Shown: positions 19,796 to 29,663, counted from the stretch's first letter. The stretch: 64,000 bases of DNA from Polaromonas sp. P2-4 (GCA_024703855.1 CP087965.1:4828001-4892000); one strand, 5' to 3'. The notes: a model not told the origin generated them from the sequence alone. Numbers and translations: made by a program.

Positions 19796-20931
19796 ATGAC
19801 TCTACCCGCGTCGCCTGGCGATGGATTTTTACGAACCGATCAACTGGTCAAGCGCTTTGACGCTGTGGCTGCCGTAGACGACGTTTCGCTGTCCATTCAC
19901 AAGGGCGAGATTTTTGCGTTGCTCGGCAGCTCGGGCTGCGGCAAATCGACCTTGCTGCGCATGCTGGCAGGGCTTGAAAAGCCGACCTCGGGCGCGGTCA
20001 TTCTTGACGGTGTGGACATTGCGTCATTTCCGCCCTATGAGCGACCCATCAACATGATGTTTCAGTCGTATGCGCTGTTTCCGCATCTGAACATTTGGGA
20101 CAACATCGCCTTCGGACTCAAGCGCGAAGGCATGCCCAAGGCGCAGATTCAGACGCGTGTTGAGGAGATGCTCAAGCTGGTACAACTGGAAGCTTTTGCC
20201 AAACGCAAGCCGCACCAGCTCTCAGGCGGCCAGCAGCAGCGCGTGGCGCTGGCGCGCAGCCTGGCCAAGAAGCCCCAATTGTTGCTGCTTGATGAGCCCT
20301 TGGGCGCCCTGGACAAAAAACTGCACGAGCGCACCCAGTTTGAGCTGGTCAATATTCTTGAATCAGTGGGCGTGACCTGCGTCATGGTGACCCATGATCA
20401 GGAGGAGGCTATGGCCATGGCCTCACGCATTGCCGTCATGAGCCACGGCCGCGTGCTGCAAGTGGGCACGCCCAAAGAAATTTACGAGCATCCCAACTGC
20501 CGCTTTGTGGCCGACTTTATTGGCAACGTCACTTTGATGGAAGGTGTGTTGACTGTCGATGAGGCGGACCACTGCGAGGTCACGACCGAGTATGGCGTGG
20601 TGAATATAGGGCATGGCATCAGCGGCACCCAGGGCATGTCCGTGGCTATTGCGGTGCGGCCTGAAAAAATACATATCTCCAAGACCCGGCCAGCCGTGAA
20701 GGTGAATTTGTTCCGCGGCAAGGTCCGCGAAATCGCCTACTTCGGCAGCTACAACACCTTTATCGTGGAAATGCATGGGAGCGGAAGTGGAAGTGAGGGC
20801 ATGGGCCAAACCGTGAAGATCATGGAGACCAACACCACGCGGCACGAGACCAGTGCGGTCAGCCGGATCACCTGGGACGACCTGGTCTTTTCTGGTGGGA
20901 TGACTCGGCGCCCGTGGTGCTGACCCAATAA
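19796..20931 (+). CDS. potG: polyamine ABC transporter ATP-binding protein (3' frameshift)
   Basis: The ATPase has Walker A GSSGCGKST, Q-loop MFQSYALFPHLN, signature LSGGQQQR, Walker B LLLLDEPLGALD and H-loop VTHDQEEAM, followed by a TOBE domain. Near 20890 a lost T changes the tail. With it restored, the protein ends WWDDSAPVVLTQ and stops at 20929-20931, the usual PotG ending. About 378 residues. It couples ATP hydrolysis to the PotHI permease. Confidence 0.92.
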
Positions 20932-20941
20932 AGCTGCGGTG

Positions 20942-21903
20942 ATGAAAGTCCCTTCCTGGCTTCAAGTCTTCATGTTCAACCTCGGGCGGCGCTTCGTCAT
21001 TGGTGTGCCTTACGTCTGGTTGCTGCTGTTTTTTGTTGTGCCATTTTTGATTCTGCTGCGCATCAGCGTGACCGACATGGGCAGTGGCGTAGACCCTTTT
21101 GCGCCGCTGATAGAGGCGGTGCCGGGCTCCTGGCGCATCAAGCTGCGCCATGAAAATTACTTTTCCATCTTCAGCGATGCGGCGCAAGGCGCTGTCGGTG
21201 GGCTAGGCGGGGGTTCGGCAACACCATCTATGTGGAGGCCTACAAAATCTCCCTGAAATACGCCTTGCTGACCACGCTGTCGTGCCTGCTGCTGGGTTAC
21301 CCCTTTGCTTATTTCATGGCGCGTGCGCGGCCAAGCATTCGTCCCGCGCTGCTGATGCTGGTCATGCTGCCGTTCTGGACCTCGTTTTTGCTGCGCGTCT
21401 ATGCCTGGAAAGGCATTCTGGCGGACCAGGGCGTGCTCAACAACCTGCTGCTGGCGCTGGGCATCATCCAGGAGCCGGTGGTGATGCTCTACACCAATGT
21501 GTCCATGCTGGTCGGCATGACCTATGTGTACTGCCCCTTCATGATCCTGCCGCTGTATGCCAACCTGGTGAAGATGGATTTCCGCCTGCTCGAGGCCGCC
21601 CACGATCTGGGTGCCAGCTCCTGGAAGGCCTTCTGGCTGATCACCGTGCCGCTGAGCAAGTCCGGCATCATTGCCGGTTCCATGCTGGTGTTTATTCCCT
21701 GTGTGGGGGAGTTCGTCATTCCTTCGCTTCTGGGCGGTGCCGAAAACATCATGATCGGTCGCGTGGTGTGGGATGAAATGTTCAGCAGCAACAACTGGCC
21801 ACGCGCGGCAGCCCTGTCGGTTGTGATGATCTTGCTGATTCTGGTACCGCTGGCTTTTTACTACCGCTCCAGCAATGGGCGCGGTGCGCACACGGAGTCC
21901 TGA
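20942..21903 (+). CDS. potH: polyamine ABC transporter permease PotH (one frameshift)
   Basis: This inner-membrane permease opens with VPYVWLLLFFVVPFLILLRISVTD (membrane helix 1), and its coupling loop is EAAHDLGASSWKAFWLITVPLSKSG. The frame slips near 21215 inside a G-rich run. About 320 residues. The ATG at 20942 is used; a GTG at 20939 is equally in frame. The next gene starts 1 base after the stop. Confidence 0.9.
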
Positions 21904-21904
21904 C

Positions 21905-22794
21905 ATGAGAAGCCCGACGAGCCTTATTTTTCGCTTTGCTGAAAACAACCTGGGCCGACTCTGGATGGGGCTGGTGTATCTGTTTCTCTACATCCCGCTG
22001 TTTTTCCTGATCATCTTCTCTTTCAACAGCACCCGGCAAGACGGCGTGTTCACGGGTTTTTCGCTGCGCTGGTACCAGGCCCTGTTGGCGGACTCTCGGT
22101 TGGTGGAGGGGTTTTTGCTGTCACTCAAGGTGGCGCTGATTACCGGCACCTTGTCAGTCGTTCTGGGCTGCTTTGCCGCCTTTGTGCTGGTGCGTTACCT
22201 GCGTTTCACGGGCCGCACGCTGTTTTACGGCCTGGTGAATGCGCCACTGGTGATGCCCGAGGTGATTATTGGGCTGTCCTTGCTGCTGTTGATGGTGGCG
22301 GTGCAGCGCACGCTGGGCTGGCCAGACCGGGGTTTTATCACCATAGTGACCGGCCACACTCTGCTGGGCATGGCCTATGCCACGGTGGTCATACAGTCGC
22401 GGCTGAGTGAGGTGGACCGCTCGCTTGAGGAGGCCGCCATGGACCTGGGATGCCGGCCCATACAGGTCTTTTCCTGGTGACCCTGCCTAATATCGCACCG
22501 GCTTTGGTGTCAGCCTGGTTGCTGACTTTCACTTTGTCGTTTGATGATGTCGTGATCTCGGAGTTTTTGTCGGGGCCGGGGGTGACGACCTTGCCCCAGG
22601 TGATCTTCAGCTATGCACGGCGTGGCGTGAATCCGTCCATCTATGCGGCGGCAACGCTGCTGATTGCCGCCGTCTCGCTGGGCATCATCAGCTACAGCGT
22701 CTTCATGTTGCGCCGGCAAAAGCGGCTGGACCGGGAAATCAGTGCGGCAATGCGTCCGGAGCCGTCTTTTCCAGACCCCGTTGCGGCAAAGTAG
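21905..22794 (+). CDS. potI: polyamine ABC transporter permease PotI (one frameshift)
   Basis: This is the second permease of the polyamine importer. It shows FLYIPLFFLIIFSFN, APLVMPEVIIGLSLLLL, coupling loop LEEAAMDLGCRPIQVF and the C-terminal FTLSFDDVVISEFLSGPG block typical of PotI/PotC. The frame shifts near 22468 (FSWR against FLVTLPNIAPAL). About 296 residues. Its last 56 bases overlap the convergent EamA gene. Confidence 0.9.
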
Positions 22795-23685
22795 CCAGCA
22801 CCACGCCGGTCAGGGCAATGGCGAATGCGCCTATTTGGGTGCCATTCAATGATTCGCCCAGCACGATGACTCCCACCGCTGCGGCGCTGATGGGCAGTAG
22901 TACGCTGAACACACCGGCCTGGTTGGCGGCAATGGTTTTCAGCCCCGTCATCCAGAGCCAGACGGTCCATACGCTGGCCGCCAGCGAATAAAATACCAGC
23001 AACAACCAGCTCGAAGCCCTGACGCTGGCAAAGTCAAAACCCCAGGCCATCCACAGGCCGAAGGGCGTGACCAAGGCAAAGCCCCAGAGGTTGATGAGTG
23101 CCGTGATGCGCTTGGGGCTGAGTGAACCGGTGAGTTTTTTCCCGATCACGGCATAGAACGCTTCGCACAGCACCGCGCCCACCAGCAGCAGATTGCCCAA
23201 CCAAGTGGTATTGGAAGCAAAATTGGCCTCCAGCCCAGTGTTTGCGGGCGCAAGATGCTCACCTTTTGATAGCGAAACCAGGCCAATACCGATGACTGCG
23301 CAGGCAATGGCAGACCACACCCGCAAGCCGATGCGTTCGCGCAGAAAAAGCCAGCTCATCATGGCGACCGCCGCCGGAATCGACGCCATGATGACACCGG
23401 CCGCCACCGCGCTGGTCATGCTCACGCCAAACAGCATGCAGATCGAAAACAGGAAGTTGCCCAGAAACGACTCCAGAAACAGCAGGCACTGTGTCTGGCC
23501 ATTCATGGGGGCTCCATGGCGGGTTTTTTAAACCAGTGCAGCATGGCCAGACCGCCAATGCCAAAGCGCAGCCACGCCAGTAAAAAAACCGGCAGGGCGG
23601 CGACCAGGGGTTTGGAAAGTGCTACATAGCTGCCCACGAGTGACATGCTGAGCGCGAGGCAGGCGTAGGCCACAAGGCGGTTCAT
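22739..23685 (-). CDS. EamA/DMT-superfamily transporter (one frameshift)
   Basis: This is a ten-helix drug/metabolite transporter of about 315 residues with two EamA repeats. Repeat one has PVFLLAWLRFGIGGLAML, and repeat two ends with AAAVGVIVLGESLNGTQIGAFAIALTGVVL. The frame changes near 23510, close to the codons for KKPAMEPP. The start at 23685 gives MNRLVAYACLALSMSLVGS. Substrate is unknown. It may export amino acids or metabolites. The 3' end overlaps potI tail-to-tail. Confidence 0.85.
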
Positions 23686-23765
23686 TAAACTGGGGGATCC
23701 TGTTGCACTGGCGCTGTGGCCAGTCTGGTTGAAGTTACTGTCTTGATTGTGAGAAGCTGGTTGAA

Positions 23766-24266
23766 ATGATGCCCTACTTTGAGCTGAAAACCTTGAACCT
23801 TGAAGCGGCACCACGGCTGCCTGTCCGTCATGTCTTTGTTTACGGCACCCTGCGTCGGGGTGAGCAGCGGGACATCAACCGGCTGCAGCCTGCACCTCGC
23901 TGGGTGGGGCAGGCCAGCGTGCCAGGCACCCTGCATGACCTGGGTGCTTATCCCGGTCTGGTGCTGGGCGGGCAGGGCAGAGTGCGGGGCGAAGTCTATG
24001 AAATCAGCGCTGAGCTGGAGCGGCAACTCGACGAGATCGAGGACGTGTGGCCCCAGCAGAGCGGCGAGTATGCCAAGCGCGAAGTGGTGGTGCAGATTGA
24101 TGACCAGCCCACTCAGCAACCCGGGCGTTTGGACCGGCAAGCTCCCGAGGAGGTGGTCTGCCTTCTTTATGAAATAGCGCCCGATCGCACCAGCGGAAAG
24201 CCTGTCATTGCCAGCGGCGACTGGGTTCAGCATCGCGTTGCCTCGTCGGCCCATCAAATTTCATAA
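23766..24266 (+). CDS. gamma-glutamylcyclotransferase-fold (AIG2-like) protein
   Basis: The 166-residue protein has the GGCT-fold opening HVFVYGTLRRGEQ, the YPGLVLGGQGRVRGEVYEI strand region and the LERQLDEIED helix with conserved acidic residues. This matches the YtfP/AIG2-like family that acts on gamma-glutamyl amines or peptides. The first about 15 residues are not conserved-looking, so a later start is possible. No operon partner is apparent. Confidence 0.8.
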   Translation: MMPYFELKTLNLEAAPRLPVRHVFVYGTLRRGEQRDINRLQPAPRWVGQASVPGTLHDLGAYPGLVLGGQGRVRGEVYEISAELERQLDEIEDVWPQQSGEYAKREVVVQIDDQPTQQPGRLDRQAPEEVVCLLYEIAPDRTSGKPVIASGDWVQHRVASSAHQIS

Positions 24267-24279
24267 TCCAATAAGAGTA

Positions 24280-24441
24280 TTTCTTGATGTGAAATTTAAA
24301 ATTGTTGCGGTGCGGAAAAATTTCTCAATACAAGAAATTAAATTTCACATAGAGAAATATAAATAAAATGCTGTTGATTTAATTGAATTTAATTTTTATC
24401 TTATATAAGACATAAGAGCTTAAAATGGTCTTGTAGAAGAC
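24280..24441. promoter_or_regulatory. AT-rich, dyad-rich control region upstream of aceA
   Basis: An inverted repeat of 20-base arms (24280-24299 and 24338-24357, two mismatches) encloses a smaller perfect hairpin AATTTCT/AGAAATT (24319-24339). This gives three TTTC...GAAA-type dyads. Two further dyads share TCTT-N4-AAGA(C): TCTTATATAAGA at 24399-24410 and GTCTTGTAGAAGAC at 24428-24441, with centres 30 bases apart. Base composition is far more AT-rich than the surroundings. Binding proteins are unknown; control of isocitrate lyase by a carbon-source regulator is inferred. Confidence 0.6.
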
Positions 24442-24503
24442 TTAAAGTAGAGCCACTGAGTTCATCACCGCCTTTACTTTTTTTCAACCTACGGAGCAAC
24501 ACC

Positions 24504-25823
24504 ATGCCGCAAACCCTGACTGAGCAACTGAGCCGCGACCAGCAAATCTCTGCCCTTGAAAAAGACTGGGCCACCAACCCGCGTTGGAAAGGCATCAAGC
24601 GCGGCTACAGCGCCGCTGACGTGGTTCGCCTGCGCGGCTCCTTCCCGATCGAGCACACGCTGGCTCGCCGTGGCGCTGAAAAGCTCTGGGGTCTGGTCAA
24701 CAACGAACCCTACGTCAACTGCTTGGGCGCACTGACCGGTGGCCAGGCCATGCAGCAGGTCAAGGCCGGTGTGAAAGCCATTTACCTGTCGGGCTGGCAA
24801 GTCGCCGCCGACAACAACAGCTACGCCTCGATGTACCCCGACCAGTCGCTGTACCCAGTGGACTCGGTGCCCACCGTGGTTGAGCGCATCAACAACACCT
24901 TCCGCCGTGCGGACGAAATCCAGCACTCCAAGGGCATCGACGCGGGTGACAAGGGCTACATCGACAACTTCGCGCCCATCGTGGCTGACGCTGAAGCCGG
25001 TTTCGGCGGCGTGCTGAACGCGTTTGAACTGATGAAGGCCATGATCAAGGCTGGCGCAGCGGGCGTTCACTTTGAAGACCAACTGGCTTCCGTTAAAAAA
25101 TGCGGCCACATGGGCGGCAAAGTGCTGGTTCCTACCGCAGAAGCCTGCCAAAAGCTCATCGCAGCCCGTATGGCTGCCGACGTTTGCGGCGTGCCCACCC
25201 TGGTGATTGCCCGTACCGATGCTGAAGCGGCAGATTTGCTGACCAGCGACTATGACGAAAACGACAAGCCTTTCCTGACGGGTGAGCGCACCGCAGAAGG
25301 TTTCTACAAAACCAAAAAAGGCATGGACCAGGCGATCAGCCGCGCGGTTGCCTACGCTGAATACGCCGACCTGGTGTGGTGCGAAACCGGCACGCCCGAT
25401 CTGGAATTTGCCAAGAAGTTTGCCGATGCCGTGCACGCCAAACACCCCGGCAAGATGCTGGCCTACAACTGCTCGCCCTCGTTTAACTGGAAGAAAAACC
25501 TGGACGACGCCACCATTGCCAAGTTCCAGAAAGAGCTGGGCGCGATGGGCTACAAATACCAGTTCATCACGCTGGCTGGCATCCACTCCATGTGGTACAA
25601 CATGTTCGACTTGGCCCAGGACTACGTGGCTCGCGGCATGTCGGCCTATGTCGAGAAGGTGCAAGAGCCCGAGTTCGCAGCACGCGACCGTGGCTACACC
25701 TTTGTGTCACACCAGCAGGAAGTTGGCACCGGTTACTTCGACGAAGTCACCACGGTGATTCAGGGCGGCAAGTCCAGCGTGACCGCGCTGACCGGCTCGA
25801 CCGAAGAAGAGCAGTTCCACTAA
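24504..25823 (+). CDS. aceA: isocitrate lyase
   Basis: The enzyme splits isocitrate to glyoxylate and succinate, the first step of the glyoxylate shunt. The 439-residue protein carries the catalytic motif KKCGHMGGK (about residue 199), FEDQLAS, ARTDAEAADL and CETGTPDLEF. The frame is intact. It starts MPQTLTEQLSRDQQ with a GGAG site close upstream. It allows growth on acetate, which links it to malonate use through acetyl-CoA. Malate synthase is not in the window. Confidence 0.97.
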   Translation: MPQTLTEQLSRDQQISALEKDWATNPRWKGIKRGYSAADVVRLRGSFPIEHTLARRGAEKLWGLVNNEPYVNCLGALTGGQAMQQVKAGVKAIYLSGWQVAADNNSYASMYPDQSLYPVDSVPTVVERINNTFRRADEIQHSKGIDAGDKGYIDNFAPIVADAEAGFGGVLNAFELMKAMIKAGAAGVHFEDQLASVKKCGHMGGKVLVPTAEACQKLIAARMAADVCGVPTLVIARTDAEAADLLTSDYDENDKPFLTGERTAEGFYKTKKGMDQAISRAVAYAEYADLVWCETGTPDLEFAKKFADAVHAKHPGKMLAYNCSPSFNWKKNLDDATIAKFQKELGAMGYKYQFITLAGIHSMWYNMFDLAQDYVARGMSAYVEKVQEPEFAARDRGYTFVSHQQEVGTGYFDEVTTVIQGGKSSVTALTGSTEEEQFH

Positions 25824-25874
25824 ATCAGGCACTGAAATACGCACCGCCCTGACCGGGGCGGGTGCGCAGTACTC

Positions 25875-25911
25875 AGCCCGGACAGCGCTTACCCGCCTGC
25901 CCGGGCTTTTT
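25875..25911 (+). terminator. terminator after aceA
   Basis: AGCCCGG pairs with CCGGGCT across a 19-base loop, followed by TTTTT, 50 bases after the aceA stop. Confidence 0.6.
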
Positions 25912-25978
25912 GTGGGGGCATTGAGCGCCTAAGAATGCTGCAAAGGACAGTCGGGTTGACCTGCCGTAAAATAGAAAT

Positions 25979-26164
25979 ATGCAATCAACAAATCAAGAAA
26001 CAGGAAGGATAGTTCGGGTTATGACACCGCGAACTAGTACTGCGTCCTGTTTCTGGAGTCATCCAGGGCGCTAGCCCGCATCCCTGAGTGACTGATAGCT
26101 ACAAATTTCATAGCATCAATCCATATACTCCCATATCAAAGCGCGGCAAGTTCCGCGCTTTTTT
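25979..26164 (+). promoter_or_regulatory. candidate structured leader/attenuator upstream of thrS
   Basis: Hairpin 1 pairs AGAAACAGGA (25996-26005) with TCCTGTTTCT (26045-26054) and contains TAGTTCG/CGAACTA (26010-26036). Hairpin 2 pairs AGTCA..CAGGG with CCCTG..TGACT (26057-26093). A terminator AAGCGCGG/CCGCGCTT plus T-run ends at 26164, 33 bases before thrS. A small frame ATG 26021 to TAG 26074 reads MTPRTSTASCFWSHPGR, with three threonine codons in the first seven and AAGGA upstream; an ATG at 25979 extends it to 31 codons with five threonines. This looks like threonine-dependent attenuation but is unproven. A repeat copy lies at about 26092-26115. The rest of 25824-26197 shows nothing else. 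Confidence 0.5.
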
Positions 26165-26197
26165 GTTTGACCGCTTAACTTTTTTAAAGTCCATCCC

Positions 26198-28107
26198 ATG
26201 ATTCAAATCACGCTCCCCGATGCCTCCAGGCGCGAATACCCTGCAAGCCGTCACGGTGGCCGAAGTCGCCGCGTCGATCGGCACCGGCCTGGCCAAGGCT
26301 GCGCTGGGCGGCAAGGTCGATGGCAAGGTGGTTGATACCAGCTACCTGATTGATAAAGACAGTGCGGTGTCCATCATCACCGCCAAAGATGCTGATGGCC
26401 TGGAGTTGATTCGCCATTCGACGGCCCACTTGCTGGCCTATGCCGTCAAAGAGCTGTTTCCCGAGGCGCAGGTCACGATTGGCCCGGTGATTGAAAATGG
26501 CTTCTTCTACGACTTTTCGTACAAGCGGCCCTTCACACCAGAAGATATGGTGGCCATCGAAAAACGCATGACCGAGATCGCGGCCAAAGACGAGCCGGTG
26601 ACGCGCCGCGTGTTGCCGCGCGATGAGGCCGTGACCTATTTCAAAGGCCTTGGCGAGCACTACAAGGCCGAAATCATTGCCAGCATTCCCGCCAACGAAG
26701 ACGTGTCGCTGTACCGTGAAGGCAATTTTGAAGATTTGTGCCGTGGGCCGCACGTGCCGAGCACCGGCAAGCTGAAATTCTTCAAACTCATGAAGGTGGC
26801 CGGCGCCTATTGGCGCGGTGATCACCACAACGAAATGCTGCAACGCGTTTACGGCACGGCTTGGGCGACCAAAGACGATTTGCAGCAGTACCTGACGATG
26901 CTGGAAGAGGCCGAAAAGCGCGACCACCGCAAGCTGGGCAAAGAGCTCAATTTGTTCCACATCGACGACCATGCCCCCGGCCTGGTGTTCTGGCACCCCA
27001 AGGGCTGGACGCTGTGGCAGGGCGTGGAGCAGTACATGCGCCGTGTTTATCAGGACAACGGCTACCAGGAAGTCAAAGGCCCACAAATCATTGACAAAAC
27101 GCTCTGGGAAAAAACCGGCCACTGGGACAAGTACCGCGAGAACATGTTCATCACCGAATCGGAAAAGCGCGAATATGCGCTCAAGCCGATGAACTGCCCG
27201 GGCCACATCCTGATCTACAAGCACGGCATCAAGAGCTACCGCGACCTGCCGCTGCGTTTCGGCGAGTTCGGCCAGTGCCACCGCAACGAGCCCACGGGCG
27301 GGCTTCACGGCATCATGCGCGTGCGTGGCTTCACGCAGGACGACGGTCACATTTTCTGTACGGAAGACCAGATACTGGACGAGTGCGTCGCATTCACTGC
27401 ACTGCTGCAAAAGGTCTACAAGGATTTTGGCTTCACGAACATCATCTACAAAGTCGCTACGCGGCCGGATGCACGCATAGGCTCCGATGCGATGTGGGAC
27501 AAGGCTGAACACGCCTTAATGGAGAGCCTGCGCATATCCGGCTGTGAGTCTCGAAATCGCCCCCGGGGAAGGGGCGTTCTACGGCCCCAAGCTCGAATAC
27601 ACGCTCAAGGACGCACTGGGACGGCATTGGCAATGCGGCACCATCCAGGTCGACCCCAACATGCCAGAACGCCTGGGTGCTGAATTTGTCAACGAAGCGG
27701 GCGAGCGCCAGACACCTATCATGCTGCACCGCGCCATCGTCGGCAGCCTGGAGCGTTTCATCGGGATTTTGATCGAGCAACACGCCGGCGCGCTGCCAAC
27801 CTGGCTGGCTCCCGAGCAGGTTTCGGTGCTCACAATCACCGATTCCCAAGCTGATTACGCCCGGGAAGTTGCTAAAACGCTGCAAAATCAAGGGCTTAGG
27901 GTCAACCTTGATCTGCGCAATGAGAAAATTACGTATAAAATACGGGAGCACTCCTTGCAAAAGCTGCCTTATATCCTTGTCGTAGGCGACAAAGAGAAGG
28001 CTGCCGGAGCCGTAGCAGTGCGCGCCCGGGGTAACAAAGACCTTGGAGTGATGTCTCTTGAAGCGTTTGCCCAGCAAATTGCTTCTGACATTGCACAAAA
28101 AGCCTGA
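26198..28107 (+). CDS. thrS: threonyl-tRNA synthetase (two frameshifts)
   Basis: The enzyme charges tRNA-Thr. The protein starts MIQITLPDASRREYP (TGS domain), then shows the editing-domain block STAHLLAYAVKELFPEAQ with IGPVIENGFFYDF, the motif PMNCPGHILIYKHG with a zinc ligand cysteine, class II motif 2 CHRNEPTGGLHGIMRVRGF, and motif 3 GSLERFIGILIEQHAG. The frame breaks near 26250 and 27548 (the second restores CEFEIAPGEGAFYGPK). About 636 residues, normal for ThrS. It is the first gene of the translation cluster and probably under the leader just upstream. Confidence 0.95.
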
Positions 28108-28203
28108 TTTTTGACAAGTTTGTTGATAAATTTGGCCTGTCGTCCATGTGGGACGGGCGCAAGCCGCTATAGCTTTTATAGCAAGCATTGAAGGATTAAA
28201 GCC

Positions 28204-28803
28204 ATCGCTACTGAATTTCGTGACCGCCGTCACCATGAAGAACGCAAGCACCGCTTGAACCGTGAAATCATGGCCCCTGAAGTACGACTTTCAGGGCCCG
28301 AGAACGAGCCATTGGGCATTGTCAGCCTGATGGAAGCCTTGCGACTTGCGGGTGAATATGACGTGGACCTGGTGGAGATTTCTCCCACCGCAGTGCCGCC
28401 GGTGTGCAGATTGATGGATTACGGCAAGTTCAAGTACGCCGAGCAAAAGAAGGCCGCGGACGCGAAATCCAAGCAAAAAGTGATCGAGATCAAGGAAATC
28501 AAATTCCGGCCCGGCACTGACGATGGTGACTACAACATCAAATTGCGCAATATCAAGCGCTTTTTGGAAGAGGGCGACAAGTGCAAGATTACCCTGCGCT
28601 TTCGCGGTCGTGAAATCACCCACCAGGAACTGGGCTTGGCCCTGCTGGCGCGTATTCGCGATGAGTTGGCCGATTTGATTTTGGTGGAGCAGTTTCCCAA
28701 GCTTGAGGGCAGGCAGATGGTCATGATGATCGCACCAGGCCGCAAAAAGCCTGGGGCTAAACCGGCGGCAGAAGTTGCTCCGGCACCATCCGCTTCGGCC
28801 TGA
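28204..28803 (+). CDS. infC: translation initiation factor IF-3 with AUC start codon
   Basis: IF-3 binds the 30S subunit and checks start codons. The frame begins ATC GCT ACT GAA TTT CGT, giving (M)ATEFRDRRHHEERKHRLNRE, with AAGGA 8 bases before the ATC. The in-frame ATG at 28264 would remove the conserved N-terminus. Non-AUG starts in infC are a known device by which IF-3 represses its own synthesis (AUU in Escherichia coli). IF3-N (VRLSGPENEPLGIVS, VCRLMDYGKFKYAEQ) and IF3-C (GREITHQELG) domains are complete; 199 residues. Confidence 0.93.
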   Translation: MATEFRDRRHHEERKHRLNREIMAPEVRLSGPENEPLGIVSLMEALRLAGEYDVDLVEISPTAVPPVCRLMDYGKFKYAEQKKAADAKSKQKVIEIKEIKFRPGTDDGDYNIKLRNIKRFLEEGDKCKITLRFRGREITHQELGLALLARIRDELADLILVEQFPKLEGRQMVMMIAPGRKKPGAKPAAEVAPAPSASA

Positions 28804-28832
28804 AGGTTGCGGCTTCAGTTTTGACAAGGTTT

Positions 28833-28983
28833 GCTGGTTTGATTACCAGCAGGCCATTGAAGGGGGTGCTTTAGGGCATTCCTGTGGAGGCCGGCGATAA
28901 GCCAGCTTTTGCGAAAGTGAAGAGTCGCAAGACTCGCCACTAACAAGTGGCTCGGGGCCATCAAGTCTGCGTAAGGTTCGCAG
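28833..28983 (+). promoter_or_regulatory. multi-hairpin leader before rpmI-rplT
   Basis: The 213-base gap before rpmI holds GCTGGT/ACCAGC (28833-28850), then three hairpins close together: GAGTC-GCAA-GACTC with a GNRA loop (28922-28935), GCCACT-AACA-AGTGGC (28936-28951) and CTGCG/CGCAG (28967-28983). In Escherichia coli the same gap is the site where ribosomal protein L20 represses the operon. A comparable role here is inferred from position, not from sequence identity. Confidence 0.5.
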
Positions 28984-29016
28984 CGCCTCACGAGCACAAA
29001 TGAAAAGGAGCATTAC

Positions 29017-29220
29017 ATGCCCAAAATGAAGACCAAGAGCGGCGCTAAAAAGCGTTTCCGCGTTCGTCCTGGTGGCACCGTCAAGCGCGGTCAAGCCTTC
29101 AAGCGTCACATCCTGACCAAGAAGACCACCAAAAACAAACGCCAACTGCGTGGATCGACAGCTGTTCATGAGACCAATATGGGTCACATGGCACAGATGC
29201 TGCCAGGCCGTGGTATTTAA
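29017..29220 (+). CDS. rpmI: 50S ribosomal protein L35
   Basis: The 67-residue basic protein starts MPKMKTKSGAKKRFRVRPGG and contains the family block FKRHILTKKTTKNKRQLRG. AAAGGAG lies 8 bases upstream. It is followed by rplT after 25 bases. Confidence 0.96.
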   Translation: MPKMKTKSGAKKRFRVRPGGTVKRGQAFKRHILTKKTTKNKRQLRGSTAVHETNMGHMAQMLPGRGI

Positions 29221-29245
29221 TTAACGACGAACAAGGAGTACACAC

Positions 29246-29604
29246 ATGCCTCGCGTCAAACGTGGTGTAACGGCTCGCGCCCGCCACAAAAAAGTTTTAG
29301 CCCTTGCAAAGGTTTCCGCGGCCGCCGTGGTAACGTCTTCCGCATCGCCAAAGAAGCGGTAATGAAGGCCGGGCAATATGCCTACCGTGACCGCCGTAAC
29401 AAAAAACGTGTGTTCCGCCAGTTGTGGATCGCCCGTATCAATGCTGCAAGCCGTTCATTCGGAATGACCTACAGCCAGTTTGCCAATGGCCTGAAAAAGC
29501 CGGTATCGAGATTGACCTGCAAGGTGCTGTCCGATATGGCCATCCATGACAGCGCTGCCTTCGGCGCTATCGTTGAGCAGGTAAAAGCCAAGCTGGCTGC
29601 CTGA
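29246..29604 (+). CDS. rplT: 50S ribosomal protein L20 (frameshifts)
   Basis: The protein opens [23 protein letters not shown]. One G missing near 29306 breaks the frame; restored, FRGRRGNVFRIAKEAVMKAGQYAYRDRR continues the L20 sequence (given here as parts of the whole). A second fault lies at about 29490-29515, where KKAGIEIDRKVL appears as KKPVSRLTCKVL, explained by one lost and one gained base within 25 bases. L20 is essential, so these are almost surely sequence errors. About 119 residues. It is also the likely repressor of this operon. Confidence 0.92.
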
Positions 29605-29618
29605 TTTTCAGGGCAAGT

Positions 29619-29663
29619 TGCTATTAAATTAATAGCTGCTTGCGCACGAAAATAAAGGGCTGG
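29619..29663. repeat. dispersed Comamonadaceae-type short repeat
   Basis: TTGCTATTAAATTAATAGCTGCTTGCGC followed after a short gap by GGGCTGG (quoted in parts: core TATTAAATTAATA, tail GCTGCTTGCGC). It is a close copy of the elements at 6881 and 46948. Confidence 0.6.

Noticed and set aside
25985..26165. 6S RNA or T-box riboswitch upstream of thrS
   Set aside because: The region folds into separate local hairpins, not the long interrupted rod of 6S RNA. No T-box sequence or specifier loop was found, and T-boxes are rare in Proteobacteria.
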